Positions 45,027-54,103 of a stretch of 64,000 nucleotides of DNA are shown one piece after another. Under the pieces are notes generated by a model that saw only the letters and a program-made list of their open reading frames with translations, was not told the DNA's origin and did not search any database. Both the position numbers and the translations under genes were made by a program. Source of the DNA: JAAURS01 sp044923475 (GTDB lineage: Bacteria; Cyanobacteriota; Cyanobacteriia; Thermosynechococcales; Thermosynechococcaceae); NCBI RefSeq assembly GCF_044923475.1, contig NZ_CP137338.1, positions 1,860,001 to 1,924,000 of the forward strand, in the 5' to 3' direction. The first letter of the stretch is position 1. Every line of letters starts with the position of its first letter.

Positions 45027-45449
45027 GTGTTTGATCGAATCCTAGTGGCTTTAGACAGTTCCGAACAGTCGGACTATGTGATTCAGTGCGTTTTGCAGAT
45101 TAAGCTTCAGCCTAGCGCGACGATCGTTTTGTGCCACGTCATCGAGCTATCCGAGAGCAATTTAGAACAGCCTGCCGACCTTCCCTTTGTCGATCCAGAA
45201 TTGGGTCAGTTTCGACACATCGAAAAAGCGCTCCAAGCTTACCAGGCCGAACTTCCCTGTCAATCGGAGCTGGAAATTGTGACGGGCGACCCGACGGAGG
45301 AAATTATTCGACTGGCAAATATCCATCATGCTGACTTGATCGTGCTGGGCAGTCGCGGACTGACGGGGGTGAATCGAATTTTGAAGGGCTCGGTTAGCAG
45401 CCAAGTCGTCAGCGATGCATCCTGTCCCGTGCTGGTGGTCAAGCTTTAA
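45027..45449 (+). CDS. Universal stress protein (UspA family)
   Basis: 140 residues from the GTG at 45027, which has GGAGG nine bases upstream; the longer frame from 44991 has no such site. The Usp fold is clear: FDRILVALDSSEQS at the start, HADLIVLGSRGLTGVNRILKGSVSSQV (the ATP-binding G-2X-G-9X-G(S) motif) and CPVLVVKL at the end. Its precise stress is unknown. It is convergent with the next gene, whose stop is only 8 bases away. Confidence 0.92.
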   Translation: MFDRILVALDSSEQSDYVIQCVLQIKLQPSATIVLCHVIELSESNLEQPADLPFVDPELGQFRHIEKALQAYQAELPCQSELEIVTGDPTEEIIRLANIHHADLIVLGSRGLTGVNRILKGSVSSQVVSDASCPVLVVKL

Positions 45450-45457
45450 GGATGGGT

Positions 45458-45853
45458 CTAGCGGCGAAACTTCTCCGCAAGAGCAAGGTAGGCTTTTAAG
45501 CGGAGAAGCGTGGCAGTATTGCCGGCTTGAAGCGGAAGGAAGGAAACGCCTTCGAGGCAAGACTGCACCCATCCGTCGCCCCACTGCCACTCGTGAATTC
45601 CATCGATCCCCCGACTTAAAATTAACCGGAGTCCTTCGGTCTCGACGGCGTCAACGTTGTGTTCGACGGGAACGAATCCAATCCAGCTTGTAAAGGTTAA
45701 GCCAGGGGACAGTTCTGCCAGAAGGTTTCCGGTCAGAATTTGGGGAAACAGCCATTGCCGCAGTTGGGCCGTTCGTAGAATGGCCTGGTTTAGCTGGGAG
45801 GCGGTCGCTCCGATTTCAACTCGCAGTTGGCTTTGCTGAAAGGTTCCAAGCAT
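45458..45853 (-). CDS. SRPBCC/START-like domain protein
   Basis: 131 residues from the ATG at 45853 (MLGTFQQSQLRVEIGATASQLNQAIL); a longer frame to 46063 adds a proline-rich stretch and overlaps glycerate kinase. The pattern of beta strands with a C-terminal helix, and the start VEIGATASQLNQAILRTAQLRQWLFPQ, resemble the START/SRPBCC ligand-binding fold. No ligand can be named. A purine-rich, low-complexity region separates it from the next gene. Confidence 0.55.
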   Translation of the reverse strand: MLGTFQQSQLRVEIGATASQLNQAILRTAQLRQWLFPQILTGNLLAELSPGLTFTSWIGFVPVEHNVDAVETEGLRLILSRGIDGIHEWQWGDGWVQSCLEGVSFLPLQAGNTATLLRLKAYLALAEKFRR

Positions 45854-45978
45854 GGGGATTAAGGGTAAGGGTGGAGATGGGGCTGGTCGGGAAGATGGGG
45901 GAGATGGGGGTTTGGAATAGGCTATTCCCGAACTGAAAACCACCAACAATCTTGTAGGGGGCGCAAGGCCTCGCGCCT

Positions 45979-47235
45979 CTACAGGAAATCGCCTCGGTCG
46001 GAATCTAAGGGTCGGTTTTGCAGCCACTGTTGCCCCAATTGAAGGCCCGCTTTTTGCAGCCACTGGGCAGCGCGAAGGCGGCAGTCTTCGGCGGAAGTGG
46101 GTGCATCTGAGGCGGGGAAGCAGCAGGTCGGACCTGGCGTTAAAGAGAAGCAGTTGCCTCTAAAGGATTGCGCTAAAGTCGCCGCATCTTCTGACACGAT
46201 CGCCCCAGATAGAAGCGTGACGGGTACTCCTTCATTGTGAGCCATTTGAGCGACAACCCAGGGGGCCTTGCCTTGCAGCGTTTGGACATCGCTGCAACCC
46301 TCCCCCACAATCAGCCAGTCTACCTGCTTTAAATGATGGGGAATGTTCAGCAGTTCTGCAATGAATTTTGCACCGGAGGTATGGATGCCGCCTAACAACT
46401 GGAGCGCAAATCCCAGCCCGCCTGCCGCGCCAGTCCCAGGGCGGGTCTGTAGGTTTTGTCTCAGCTCGCGGGAGGGAAACTGCTGCGCTATAGTCCGTTC
46501 TGCCAAGGTGGCAAAGCGATCGAGGGTTCGATCGATGCGATCGCGTTCTTCTTTATTTGCTAAACCTTTCTGCGGGCCAAAGGTATGGGTGGCCCCGTTC
46601 GGCCCGCAAAGCGGACTGCGGACGTCCGACAGCAAGGTTAAACGCGTCGATTGCAGTCGAGGATCGAGACCAGAGAAATCAATGCTCGCGAGCCGTGCTA
46701 GACCTTCTGGCGCAGGTGATAGAAGACAGCCTCGAGCATCCAGGAACTCAACCCCCAACCCCGCGAGCAGACCCGCACCGCCATCGTTCGTACAGCTTCC
46801 CCCTAGGCCGACGTACAGTTCGCGAATACCAAGATCTAAGGTATGTCGTAGGAGTTCGCCTACGCCTTGCGTCGCGCGCTGGGCGACTGGATACTGTTGT
46901 GACGATCGGTCAGTGATGCCTACAACCTGGGCGACTTCGAGGACAGCAGCAGGTTGGTTTTGAATTTCGCAACGATAAAAACACGCCCGTACGGGTAAGC
47001 CCGCTGCATTTTTGACTGTCCACCGCTCGAGTTCTCCACGCAAAACAGCCTGGAGCGAGTCTAGGGTGCCTTCTCCGCCATCGGCCATCGGCCACTGCAA
47101 AATGTTGGCCGATGGGAGCGCCTGCTGCAATCCACCCGCAAGGGCTTGGGCTGCTGCTTTTGCGGTCAGCGTTCCTTTGAAAGAGTCGGGGGCGATCGCA
47201 ATGGTAGGCCAGGGCTCGGACGGGGTAGCGCGCAT
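45979..47235 (-). CDS. Glycerate kinase (GlxK/GarK type)
   Basis: About 418 residues from the ATG at 47235; a TTG upstream extends it by nine. Family motifs: IAIAPDSFKGTLTAKAAAQALA at the start, WPMADGGEGTLDSL, YVGLGGSCTNDGGAGLLAGLG, GPNGATHTFGPQKG and GTGAAGGLGFALQLLGG. It phosphorylates glycerate (to 2-phosphoglycerate in most bacterial members). The last 30 residues are weakly conserved. In cyanobacteria it would rejoin photorespiratory glycerate to central metabolism. Confidence 0.92.
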   Translation of the reverse strand: MRATPSEPWPTIAIAPDSFKGTLTAKAAAQALAGGLQQALPSANILQWPMADGGEGTLDSLQAVLRGELERWTVKNAAGLPVRACFYRCEIQNQPAAVLEVAQVVGITDRSSQQYPVAQRATQGVGELLRHTLDLGIRELYVGLGGSCTNDGGAGLLAGLGVEFLDARGCLLSPAPEGLARLASIDFSGLDPRLQSTRLTLLSDVRSPLCGPNGATHTFGPQKGLANKEERDRIDRTLDRFATLAERTIAQQFPSRELRQNLQTRPGTGAAGGLGFALQLLGGIHTSGAKFIAELLNIPHHLKQVDWLIVGEGCSDVQTLQGKAPWVVAQMAHNEGVPVTLLSGAIVSEDAATLAQSFRGNCFSLTPGPTCCFPASDAPTSAEDCRLRAAQWLQKAGLQLGQQWLQNRPLDSDRGDFL

Positions 47236-47305
47236 CTGTCTATTCTCTGGCGTTTCGTGCAATTCTACCAGCCTAGAAATCTCGCGCAGTCAGGATCGCT
47301 CCCAT

Positions 47306-47336
47306 AAAAAAGGATCGCTTCCGAGAGCAATCCTTT
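47306..47336 (-). terminator. Intrinsic terminator after the cobA-hemD fusion gene
   Basis: On the minus strand GGATTGCT and AGCGATCC pair (one G-T wobble) around CTCGGA and are followed directly by TTTTTT. The hairpin lies 109 bases beyond the stop at 47445 and before the glycerate kinase gene. Confidence 0.85.
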
Positions 47337-47444
47337 GGCTAAGTGCTAATACTTTACTGTACGCAAACCTCGCATGGGATTTAATGAAGTGCAGCGATCG
47401 AGGTCATGCTTTTACTGTGATCTCGATCGCTGCACAAAACGCTT

Positions 47445-49058
47445 TTAGCTGTAGGTCAGAACAACACTTTCAATGAGTCCTTCCAGGGTATACTCCCGAG
47501 CCTCGATATCGACTTTGCCTAAAAGCGCGCGACAGGTTTTAGACGTCTGCGGCCCAATGGAGGCAACTTTGAGGGATTGAAGGATCGGGTTCCAGCCCGA
47601 TGGCTCGAAATGCGGCGTTTGCTGGAGCAACTGCCAAAAGTGCTCGACGGTTTTGGAACTGGCAAAGGTGATGACATCTACAGTCTGTTGCTGGAGAGCG
47701 ACTGCAATTTGGGGGTCTATAGCACTGGGACATTGAGATTGATAGGCAGGAACTTCAACCACCGTCGCTTCTTGGGCCGTAAGCTGCTGCACTAGGACCT
47801 CCCGTCCGCCGGACTCCACCCTCGGAAACAAACAGCGCAGGCTGCCTAGGCGATCGCGATCGGGGAAGTGGGCCACGAGTTCATCGGCAATGTAGTGCGG
47901 GGGGATAAAGTCTGGGATGAGTCCCTGCTCTTTTAATACGGCGGCGGTTTTGCGTCCCACAACGGCAATTTTAATCCCCGCTAACGCCCGCGCGTCTTTG
48001 CCTTGGGCCAGCAACCGCTCGAAGAAATACTGAACGCCATTAGCTGAGGTCAAAAACAGCCAGTCGAAGGTGTCGAGTTGGGCGATCGCCCGATCCAGTG
48101 GCTCCCAACTCGAAGGGGGAACGATTTCGAGCGCCGCCATCTCCAAGACCGTTGCACCTTGCGCCTCTAAACTCTGGCGAAATGCTGGGGCTTGGCTCGC
48201 CGAGCGCGTTACTAGAATCGTCAGCCCTTCTAAGGGGCGAGACTGCTGAGATTGCAAGTCTGCGTGCGTTTCAGTCATAGTCATTTCAGTCATAGTAGCA
48301 AGAGGACTAGGGGGTACTAAGGCAGAGAAATTGGGGATGGCAAGGGTTTCGCGAAGCCGGACGACTTCGCCGATGACCATGACCGCAGGTGAGAGTCGTT
48401 CTCCTCGGGTCTCTTCCACAATTGTCTCTAGGGTGCCGACCCAGACTTCCTGCTGGGGCCATCCGCCCCAGCGAACGATCGCGATGGGTGTATGGGCGGG
48501 TTTGCCGTGCTCTTGGAGAGACTGGATGAGGAGGGGGAGCGATCGCCCTCCCATGAGAATCACCAAGGACTCGCTGCGCGCCATGAGGTCCCAATCTACG
48601 GCAGCAATCTCATGGGCGCTCGCAATCGTAACGCTGCGGCTGAGGACCGGATCGGTTAGGGGAATTCCGGCCAAAATTGGAGCAGCCAAGGCCGACGATA
48701 GCCCCGGCCAAACCTCATAGGCACAATTTGCCGATTGCAGCGCCTGTATTTCTGACGCCACTCTACCAAAAAGAGCGGGGTCTCCGCTTTTCAGGCGGAC
48801 CACCTGTTTGCCTTGCTGGCAATACGTTATTAACAGTCGATCGATCTCGGGTTGGGGGGTGCTGGGTTCTTGCCCCCGCTTCCCCGCCCATAGATGAATA
48901 CAGGTTTTCGGCGCGAGCGTTAATAATTTGGGATCGATCAGGGCATCATAGATAAGAACCTCAGCGGTTGATAAAATGGTCTGTCCGGCAACGGTCAAAA
49001 AATCTGCCGCACCGGGTCCGGCTCCGAGAATATAAACTTTCCCTTCGGTTTGGGCCAT
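47445..49058 (-). CDS. cobA-hemD: Uroporphyrinogen-III C-methyltransferase fused to uroporphyrinogen-III synthase
   Basis: 537 residues with two enzymes. Residues 1-245 are the SAM-dependent methylase CobA: VYILGAGPGAADFLTVAG, VVRLKSGDPALFGRV, YEVWPGLSSALAAPILAGIPLTDP. Residues 275-537 are HemD: LEGLTILVTRSASQAPAFR, DWLFLTSANGVQYFFERL, VASIGPQTSKTCRA. The fusion makes uroporphyrinogen III and methylates it at C2 and C7 to precorrin-2, feeding siroheme and cobalamin. It links to cobI and cobG in this window. The fusion is common in cyanobacteria and Firmicutes. Confidence 0.95.
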   Translation of the reverse strand: MAQTEGKVYILGAGPGAADFLTVAGQTILSTAEVLIYDALIDPKLLTLAPKTCIHLWAGKRGQEPSTPQPEIDRLLITYCQQGKQVVRLKSGDPALFGRVASEIQALQSANCAYEVWPGLSSALAAPILAGIPLTDPVLSRSVTIASAHEIAAVDWDLMARSESLVILMGGRSLPLLIQSLQEHGKPAHTPIAIVRWGGWPQQEVWVGTLETIVEETRGERLSPAVMVIGEVVRLRETLAIPNFSALVPPSPLATMTEMTMTETHADLQSQQSRPLEGLTILVTRSASQAPAFRQSLEAQGATVLEMAALEIVPPSSWEPLDRAIAQLDTFDWLFLTSANGVQYFFERLLAQGKDARALAGIKIAVVGRKTAAVLKEQGLIPDFIPPHYIADELVAHFPDRDRLGSLRCLFPRVESGGREVLVQQLTAQEATVVEVPAYQSQCPSAIDPQIAVALQQQTVDVITFASSKTVEHFWQLLQQTPHFEPSGWNPILQSLKVASIGPQTSKTCRALLGKVDIEAREYTLEGLIESVVLTYS

Positions 49059-49290
49059 ATTTGTCTCTAACCTTTGAGGAGAGCGGAAAATCTGGAAGCT
49101 TTAGGTAATAGGGTCGTTATTTCCATTGCTACGATAGAGTGACAGTTCGAGTCCTAACACTAAAATATTGTCTTATTGCGCTCTATAGCCAATTTGGAGT
49201 CAATCAGTTAGTCTCGATCGGTCAGTTGGATGCTACAGCAGTCAAATTTCGAAGTTTAAGTTTTTTAAGGTAACGGTGAGGCATAGACAG

Positions 49291-50055
49291 ATGAAGGTGC
49301 GGTTTAATCGAGTACCCCTATATTTGACCCTTGCGCTCGTGCCCCTTGCAGTGGTGGGGTGCGGAGAGTCCAAGGATTTGAGCGTCAGCCCCGCCCCAGC
49401 GCCTGTTCCTTCCCAACCCTTTCCCTCACCATCCGTTCCGGCGACGCTTAACTCGCCCTCTAAAATTGCGCTGACCCGACCCACCAACCCCGACGATCGG
49501 CTGCGAGTGATCAAGAGCGGACGTCCCGATCCGTTTGGTTCTGTAGGACCCGTAGCGCGCTTGGCCCCTACAGGAGGAGGAGGTAATAATACTGCTGCAA
49601 CGACACCCGGCGGTCCTTCCACCCAGTCGGCGAGTTCGGCACAATCTTCAGCTAAAGGACGATCGGGGACTGCCAAACAGATTGCGATCGGTCCTGGGAC
49701 ACAAGCCACTAGCGCCAAACCGTCCGACTCGCTCAAGCTTCCAGAATTGCCCAAGGCCCCAGAACCCGCTCAAGTCAAGGTTACGGGCGTGGTGATTGTC
49801 AGCGGGCTGCCCCGCGCGATCGTGCAGGCACCCGACGAGCCGACCAGCCGGACGGTCGGCATTGGCGACTCTCTCTCTGGCGGGCGACTTTTTGTCAAAA
49901 GTATCGACACCAGCAATCGGTCTGAACCGAGCGTCGTGTTCCAGCAAGGTAGCATCCAATTTTCAGTTGCTGTGGGCAGGGAACCCGTTCTTCTTGCCTC
50001 TGCTTCAGGGCCAAACCCTCCCGTTCGCGGTTTGTATTCTCTGCGGAATCGGTAG
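49291..50055 (+). CDS. Lipoprotein with PilP-like domain
   Basis: 254 residues from the ATG at 49291. The lipobox LAVVGC places the lipidated Cys at about residue 23. A long, disordered Pro/Ser/Ala/Gly linker (25-155) follows. The C-terminal domain (VKVTGVVIVSGLPRAIVQAPDEPTSRTVGIGDSLSGGRLFVKSID, written here as a continuous beta sandwich) resembles PilP, the inner-membrane lipoprotein of type IV pili. PilP assignment is by pattern only; no other pil genes are nearby. Confidence 0.6.
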   Translation: MKVRFNRVPLYLTLALVPLAVVGCGESKDLSVSPAPAPVPSQPFPSPSVPATLNSPSKIALTRPTNPDDRLRVIKSGRPDPFGSVGPVARLAPTGGGGNNTAATTPGGPSTQSASSAQSSAKGRSGTAKQIAIGPGTQATSAKPSDSLKLPELPKAPEPAQVKVTGVVIVSGLPRAIVQAPDEPTSRTVGIGDSLSGGRLFVKSIDTSNRSEPSVVFQQGSIQFSVAVGREPVLLASASGPNPPVRGLYSLRNR

Positions 50056-50131
50056 GCTAGGATTGCCCCTTCAAACAAAGAACTTCAAACAAAGAACTGA
50101 GTTCGGTGCATCGCTCGACGTTGTAACAGTG

Positions 50132-50719
50132 CTAGGTCAATTGTTGCGTTTGAGCCGAGCGGGAAGATTTCAGGTTGAGTTGCAGCGATTTGCTCATCAA
50201 GAGCTGCTGCGACTGCCCGAATAGCCTCGCCCAAACTGGAATTTCATCCTGCTGCCGTCGATAGCCTAGGTTGAAGTACAGCCCTCTGGCAACTTGATTG
50301 TCTTTTTTGACATGGAGATAAAGCGTGTCGTGTTGCCAGTGTTGCGCGATCGGTTCGCAGGCCAGTAGTAGCTGTCGGCCTATTCCGCGACGGCGGAAAG
50401 ATCGGGCAACGGCTAGGTTGGAAATATAGGGTACCGATGCATTAAAGGTTCCCCAGGCTAATAAGGGCCGCACGGCTAATTCGACCGTTCCGGCAACGAT
50501 CGGCAGTTCGCGTTGCGAGACTTGAATGCCCACGAGGCAGATGTGCTGAGACGGCTGGCTCAAATAACGGCTTTTTAAGTCCTGATAAATGCCGAGCTTG
50601 AGAATGGGGGCAGCCCACCCCGTCCATCCGTGCCCGCCATAAAACGCTTCGCTTAGCAGCTCGGCTACAGACGGAATATCTTCGAGTTGGAGGGTGCGTA
50701 CGACGATCTGCTTTTCCAT
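50132..50719 (-). CDS. GNAT family N-acetyltransferase
   Basis: 195 residues from the ATG at 50719. The acetyl-CoA-binding pyrophosphate loop is VARSFRRRGIGRQLL (Q/RxxGxG/A), preceded by YISNLAV and followed by LYLHVKKDNQVARGLYFNLGY, the typical motif B. The substrate amine is not predictable. It lies convergent with the PilP-like gene, overlapping none of it. Confidence 0.88.
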   Translation of the reverse strand: MEKQIVVRTLQLEDIPSVAELLSEAFYGGHGWTGWAAPILKLGIYQDLKSRYLSQPSQHICLVGIQVSQRELPIVAGTVELAVRPLLAWGTFNASVPYISNLAVARSFRRRGIGRQLLLACEPIAQHWQHDTLYLHVKKDNQVARGLYFNLGYRRQQDEIPVWARLFGQSQQLLMSKSLQLNLKSSRSAQTQQLT

Positions 50720-50816
50720 CAACCGTCAAGATTTATGCTGCTTGAGTAGATGCGCTGGTGTAAGGTTCACCAGGCTATCTCCCTTCCCCATAGTGGGTAG
50801 AAGAAAGAGCTAAATT

Positions 50817-51731
50817 TTAAGGTTTATTTGGCTTGGCTGGCGCGGGTCTTTTTTGAATTTGAAGTGCCGGAGCTGTGACGGGCGCGGATTGAGCGAGGGT
50901 ATCGCGGACTTTAGGGGTTGCCAAAATGGTCTGGGTATCGGCAATCAGGCGATCGCCCCAGAGGTTATCTTTCAAGAACTTGACGTCGCCATAGCGGCGA
51001 TCCACGGCGATCGCCGCTGCGGCCAGGGTAGTGCCCTGTTCGACTTGACCTTGTTTGTAAAGGGCTGTGGCAAGCGCTAACTTTGGCTCTGCATTCTTTT
51101 CATCAATGGCGATCGCCGCTTTCCAGCTTTGAATTGCGCCATCGATATTACCCTGCTCGTACTGAACCAATCCGACATTATTGATGGCAGGCCAAAACTT
51201 TGCATCTTTGGCAGCAGCTTCTCTGTAGCGATCGATCGCGTCATCAAAACGCCCCATCCGAAGATAGGTATTGCCCAAGTCGAAGAGGGCTTCTGGGACG
51301 CCTGGTTTTGCCTTTAGCCCAGCCTGAAGGGCGCGCTCGGCAGCGGGATAATTGGCTTTGCGAAAATAAGCAGAGCCGAGGCTAAAGTTAACGCCTGCAT
51401 TGTTGGGATTGAGCGATAGAGATTTTTCTAAAGCCTGGATGCCGGGGTCTAGTTTGTCGGTGCTCAGGTAAAGACCGCCTAAGAGCGCCCATGCTTCGGC
51501 AGAGGTGGGTAAAAGCTGCGTTGCCAGTTTTGTGCGCGCTAAGGCTGGTTCGTATTGCTGAAATTGCGCGAGCTGTACTGCTTCTCGCAAGAGTGCGATA
51601 CCTGTTTTCTGTAACTCTTTTGCGTCCGGTGCCACCGTATGGGGAATAAAAGCTTGGCTGAGGGCGACCGGGGCGATGCCAAGTACGCTGCAAAGGACGA
51701 GTAAAGAAGCTAGGGTTGAACGATGAAGCAC
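50817..51731 (-). CDS. TPR protein with signal peptide
   Basis: 304 residues from a GTG. A signal peptide (STLASLLVLCSVLGIAPVALSQ, cleavage near residue 25) leads to about six tetratricopeptide units (for example AEAWALLGGLYLSTDKLDPGIQALEK and PEALFDLGNTYLRMGRFDDAIDRYRE), then a low-complexity Pro/Lys/Ala tail. It is therefore probably a periplasmic or envelope scaffold. No partner is evident. Confidence 0.85.
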   Translation of the reverse strand: MLHRSTLASLLVLCSVLGIAPVALSQAFIPHTVAPDAKELQKTGIALLREAVQLAQFQQYEPALARTKLATQLLPTSAEAWALLGGLYLSTDKLDPGIQALEKSLSLNPNNAGVNFSLGSAYFRKANYPAAERALQAGLKAKPGVPEALFDLGNTYLRMGRFDDAIDRYREAAAKDAKFWPAINNVGLVQYEQGNIDGAIQSWKAAIAIDEKNAEPKLALATALYKQGQVEQGTTLAAAAIAVDRRYGDVKFLKDNLWGDRLIADTQTILATPKVRDTLAQSAPVTAPALQIQKRPAPAKPNKP

Positions 51732-51958
51732 AATGTCTGGCCTTACGCAATAGAATGTCTCGTTAGCTAGCTTAGCCTAGATTGTCAGTTCGTCGCTGGC
51801 AGATTGAAAGGGGCGACTTGAGAGGCTTTGCTCAAAGGGTTGACACGCGTCGCTTAAAAGGAGGACGGATCTCTTCAAAACTAAGTTTCCGACGACTGGC
51901 AAATTGCTAGAGTAGGAATAGACTCAGATTCTCGTTTAACCTTCGTAAATAAATTTGC

Positions 51959-52144
51959 ATGGAACGACAAACCGCACAAACTTGGCTGACGTCTATCGAG
52001 CAAAAGCGCGAGCTTTTGGTCCGTCTCCTAGAGCAACCCGACCTCGGTACGCTTAGGATCGATGTCAACCAAGCGCTTGAGGAAATGGACGATCTGATTG
52101 AAGAGTTCAAGCGTACTTTTCCGCCAGAACCGTTATTTTCGTAA
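51959..52144 (+). CDS. Small conserved helical protein
   Basis: 61 residues: MERQTAQTWLTSIEQKRELLVRLLEQP followed by IDVNQALEEMDDLIEEFKRTFPPEP. It is two amphipathic helices with a heptad pattern, so probably a small coiled coil. I recall similar short proteins in other cyanobacteria but know no function. The start ATG lies at the end of an AT-rich stretch; a hairpin follows the stop. Confidence 0.6.
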   Translation: MERQTAQTWLTSIEQKRELLVRLLEQPDLGTLRIDVNQALEEMDDLIEEFKRTFPPEPLFS

Positions 52145-52150
52145 GCTTGG

Positions 52151-52189
52151 CTCGTCCCTGGCTGAATTTTATTTTCAACCAGGGATGAG
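52151..52189. terminator. Hairpin between convergent genes
   Basis: CTCGTCCCTGG and CCAGGGATGAG pair over 11 bases (one wobble) and the stem continues with TGAA/TTCA. No T-run follows on either side, so termination strength is uncertain, but the place between two convergent stops fits. Confidence 0.55.
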
Positions 52190-52205
52190 TTGAATGTTGC
52201 GCTAA

Positions 52206-53957
52206 TCAAGCCGGATAAATCCGAAGGCGACGGTTGGGTTCCTCGCCAAAGCTTTGGGAATGCAGGCGATAGTGCTCGATGAGTTCGTGCTGCATTTTGC
52301 GGACTAGGGCGGGGCGGGGCAATAACTCGACAGGCTGACCTTTGGGGATGACAATTTGCTCGACTGCCAATCGCGCTTCTTCTAAGGCTTCCATTTCGTC
52401 GTTGTTGCGACCCGCAGAAAACATATTGATGTCCAATACCTCGGCATCTGGATCGTCCATATTCAGCAAGCGACGCAAGCCTCTGGCAATTTGCGGGATG
52501 GAGTTGGATTTAATGCTGACGATGGGCACTTGCTTAATGCGCGCCACCTGCTTGAGTTTGGCGTGGCTTTTGACGTGCGATCGCAGGGCAAACACCACAT
52601 CCGCATGGTCGATATCTTTGGTCAGCAGGATGGGCAGTTGCAGGGTTTGGATCACCTGCTCTAGCTGCGATCGACTGACGGCGTAGGGGTAGACGTGCAG
52701 GGGCAGGTCTTCGCCATTGGGACCTGTTTTGCGCTCGAATTCCGGACTGAATCCATCCTGCTGCCGAAACGATTCGTCGAGGAGAGATTGAAAATCTCGA
52801 ACGTTGGATCCGGGGGGTTCGAGTCCCATTGAAGGCAGCGGCAAGGGCTGAATGCGTCCTGCACCGCCCCACCCGGTTTTTGCGAGGCGGAGGGCATCGA
52901 GCTCGGAGGCGGGAGTGGGTGCTGGGGTTGGCTGGGATTGGATAATCTTAACTTCGCCCCGCTCGTCTACGGTGCGTTCCTGGGGAACGGGAACCCTACC
53001 GCGCAGGAGAGTATCGACTGAAATTGCGACGTCTTCGTGGATATTCCAACGCTGCCGCTCTAGCATTTCGATCGCAATTTCAAAGGTGGGAGGGGCTTTG
53101 CGCTCCAAAATGCTTTTTTGGGTGCCCCGCCGTCGCGCTTCGTCGTCGCCGAGGGTGACGGATTGGATGCCGCCGATCAAGTCCGAAAGGGTCGGATTTT
53201 TCATGAGGTTTTCGATGCGGTTGCCGTGGGCGGTACCGATGAGCTGCACGCCGCGTTCGGCAATGGTGCGGGAGGCGATCGCCTCCAGTTCCGTCCCGAT
53301 TTCGTCGATCACGATGACTTCCGGCATGTGATTTTCCACGGCCTCGATCATGACTTGGTGCTGTAACTCAGGGCGCGCCACCTGCATGCGACGGGCGCGC
53401 CCGATCGCCGGATGGGGCACGTCGCCATCTCCGGCAATTTCGTTGGAGGTGTCAATAATCACGACGCGCTTGTCGAGTTCGTCAGCGAGGACGCGGGCAA
53501 TTTCGCGCAGGGCGGTGGTTTTGCCAACGCCGGGACGACCCAAAAGTAAGATCGAGCGTCCGCTTTCGATCAGGTCGCGAATCATGAGGGTGGTGCCAAA
53601 GACGGCCCGCCCCACCCGGCAAGTCAGGCCAATAATGATGTCTTGACGGTTGCGCATGGCGCTAATGCGGTGGAGGGTGCGCTCGATGCCCGCTCGGTTG
53701 TCGCCGCTGAAGAGACCCACTTGGCTGATGCAGTAATCCAGTTCTTCGCGGGTGACGACGGTTTCGGAAAGCCGTTCTGCCACCCCAGGAAAACGGGCTT
53801 CGGGTTCCCGTCCCAGGTCGAGGACAATTTCAATCAGGGATTCTTTTTGGGGATGGTTTTGGAGGCGATCGCGTAAGTCGGGCGGCAGAATGTAGAGCAG
53901 CTTGTCTAGATCGTCGGTAGTCAGCTGTCTTTCTCCAGAGGCTGCTTGTTCGACCAT
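52206..53957 (-). CDS. Ycf45-like AAA ATPase with R3H domain
   Basis: 583 residues. The N-terminal 90 residues (DDLDKLLYILPPDLRDRL) precede a RecA/VirB11-like ATPase core with Walker A LLGRPGVGKTTALREIA (about 135-152) and Walker B PEVIVIDEIGTELEA. Then come a linker and an R3H-type nucleic-acid-binding domain near the end (VEQIVIPKGQPVELLPRPALVRKMQHELIEHYRL). Related proteins are encoded in some plastids as ycf45 and relate to stage III sporulation AA ATPases. The function is unknown; binding of single-stranded nucleic acid is inferred from R3H. Confidence 0.88.
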   Translation of the reverse strand: MVEQAASGERQLTTDDLDKLLYILPPDLRDRLQNHPQKESLIEIVLDLGREPEARFPGVAERLSETVVTREELDYCISQVGLFSGDNRAGIERTLHRISAMRNRQDIIIGLTCRVGRAVFGTTLMIRDLIESGRSILLLGRPGVGKTTALREIARVLADELDKRVVIIDTSNEIAGDGDVPHPAIGRARRMQVARPELQHQVMIEAVENHMPEVIVIDEIGTELEAIASRTIAERGVQLIGTAHGNRIENLMKNPTLSDLIGGIQSVTLGDDEARRRGTQKSILERKAPPTFEIAIEMLERQRWNIHEDVAISVDTLLRGRVPVPQERTVDERGEVKIIQSQPTPAPTPASELDALRLAKTGWGGAGRIQPLPLPSMGLEPPGSNVRDFQSLLDESFRQQDGFSPEFERKTGPNGEDLPLHVYPYAVSRSQLEQVIQTLQLPILLTKDIDHADVVFALRSHVKSHAKLKQVARIKQVPIVSIKSNSIPQIARGLRRLLNMDDPDAEVLDINMFSAGRNNDEMEALEEARLAVEQIVIPKGQPVELLPRPALVRKMQHELIEHYRLHSQSFGEEPNRRLRIYPA

Positions 53958-54103
53958 AGTGATATGAGGATCGGTATTGCCGATTTTATGGGTTGATACG
54001 GGAGTGCTAGTGTTGAGAACTTCAAAGTCCCACGTTTTGGGCGTTGTTGCGGGTCATGACTCTCCCCTCTCAAAGTGCTGAACCCATTCTGACAAAGATT
54101 TCC

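Noticed and set aside
45854..45978. Purine-rich stretch before glycerate kinase as a possible gene extension
   Set aside because: The longer frame gives a low-complexity proline/serine stretch and overlaps the neighbouring gene, so the shorter start at 45853 is preferred.
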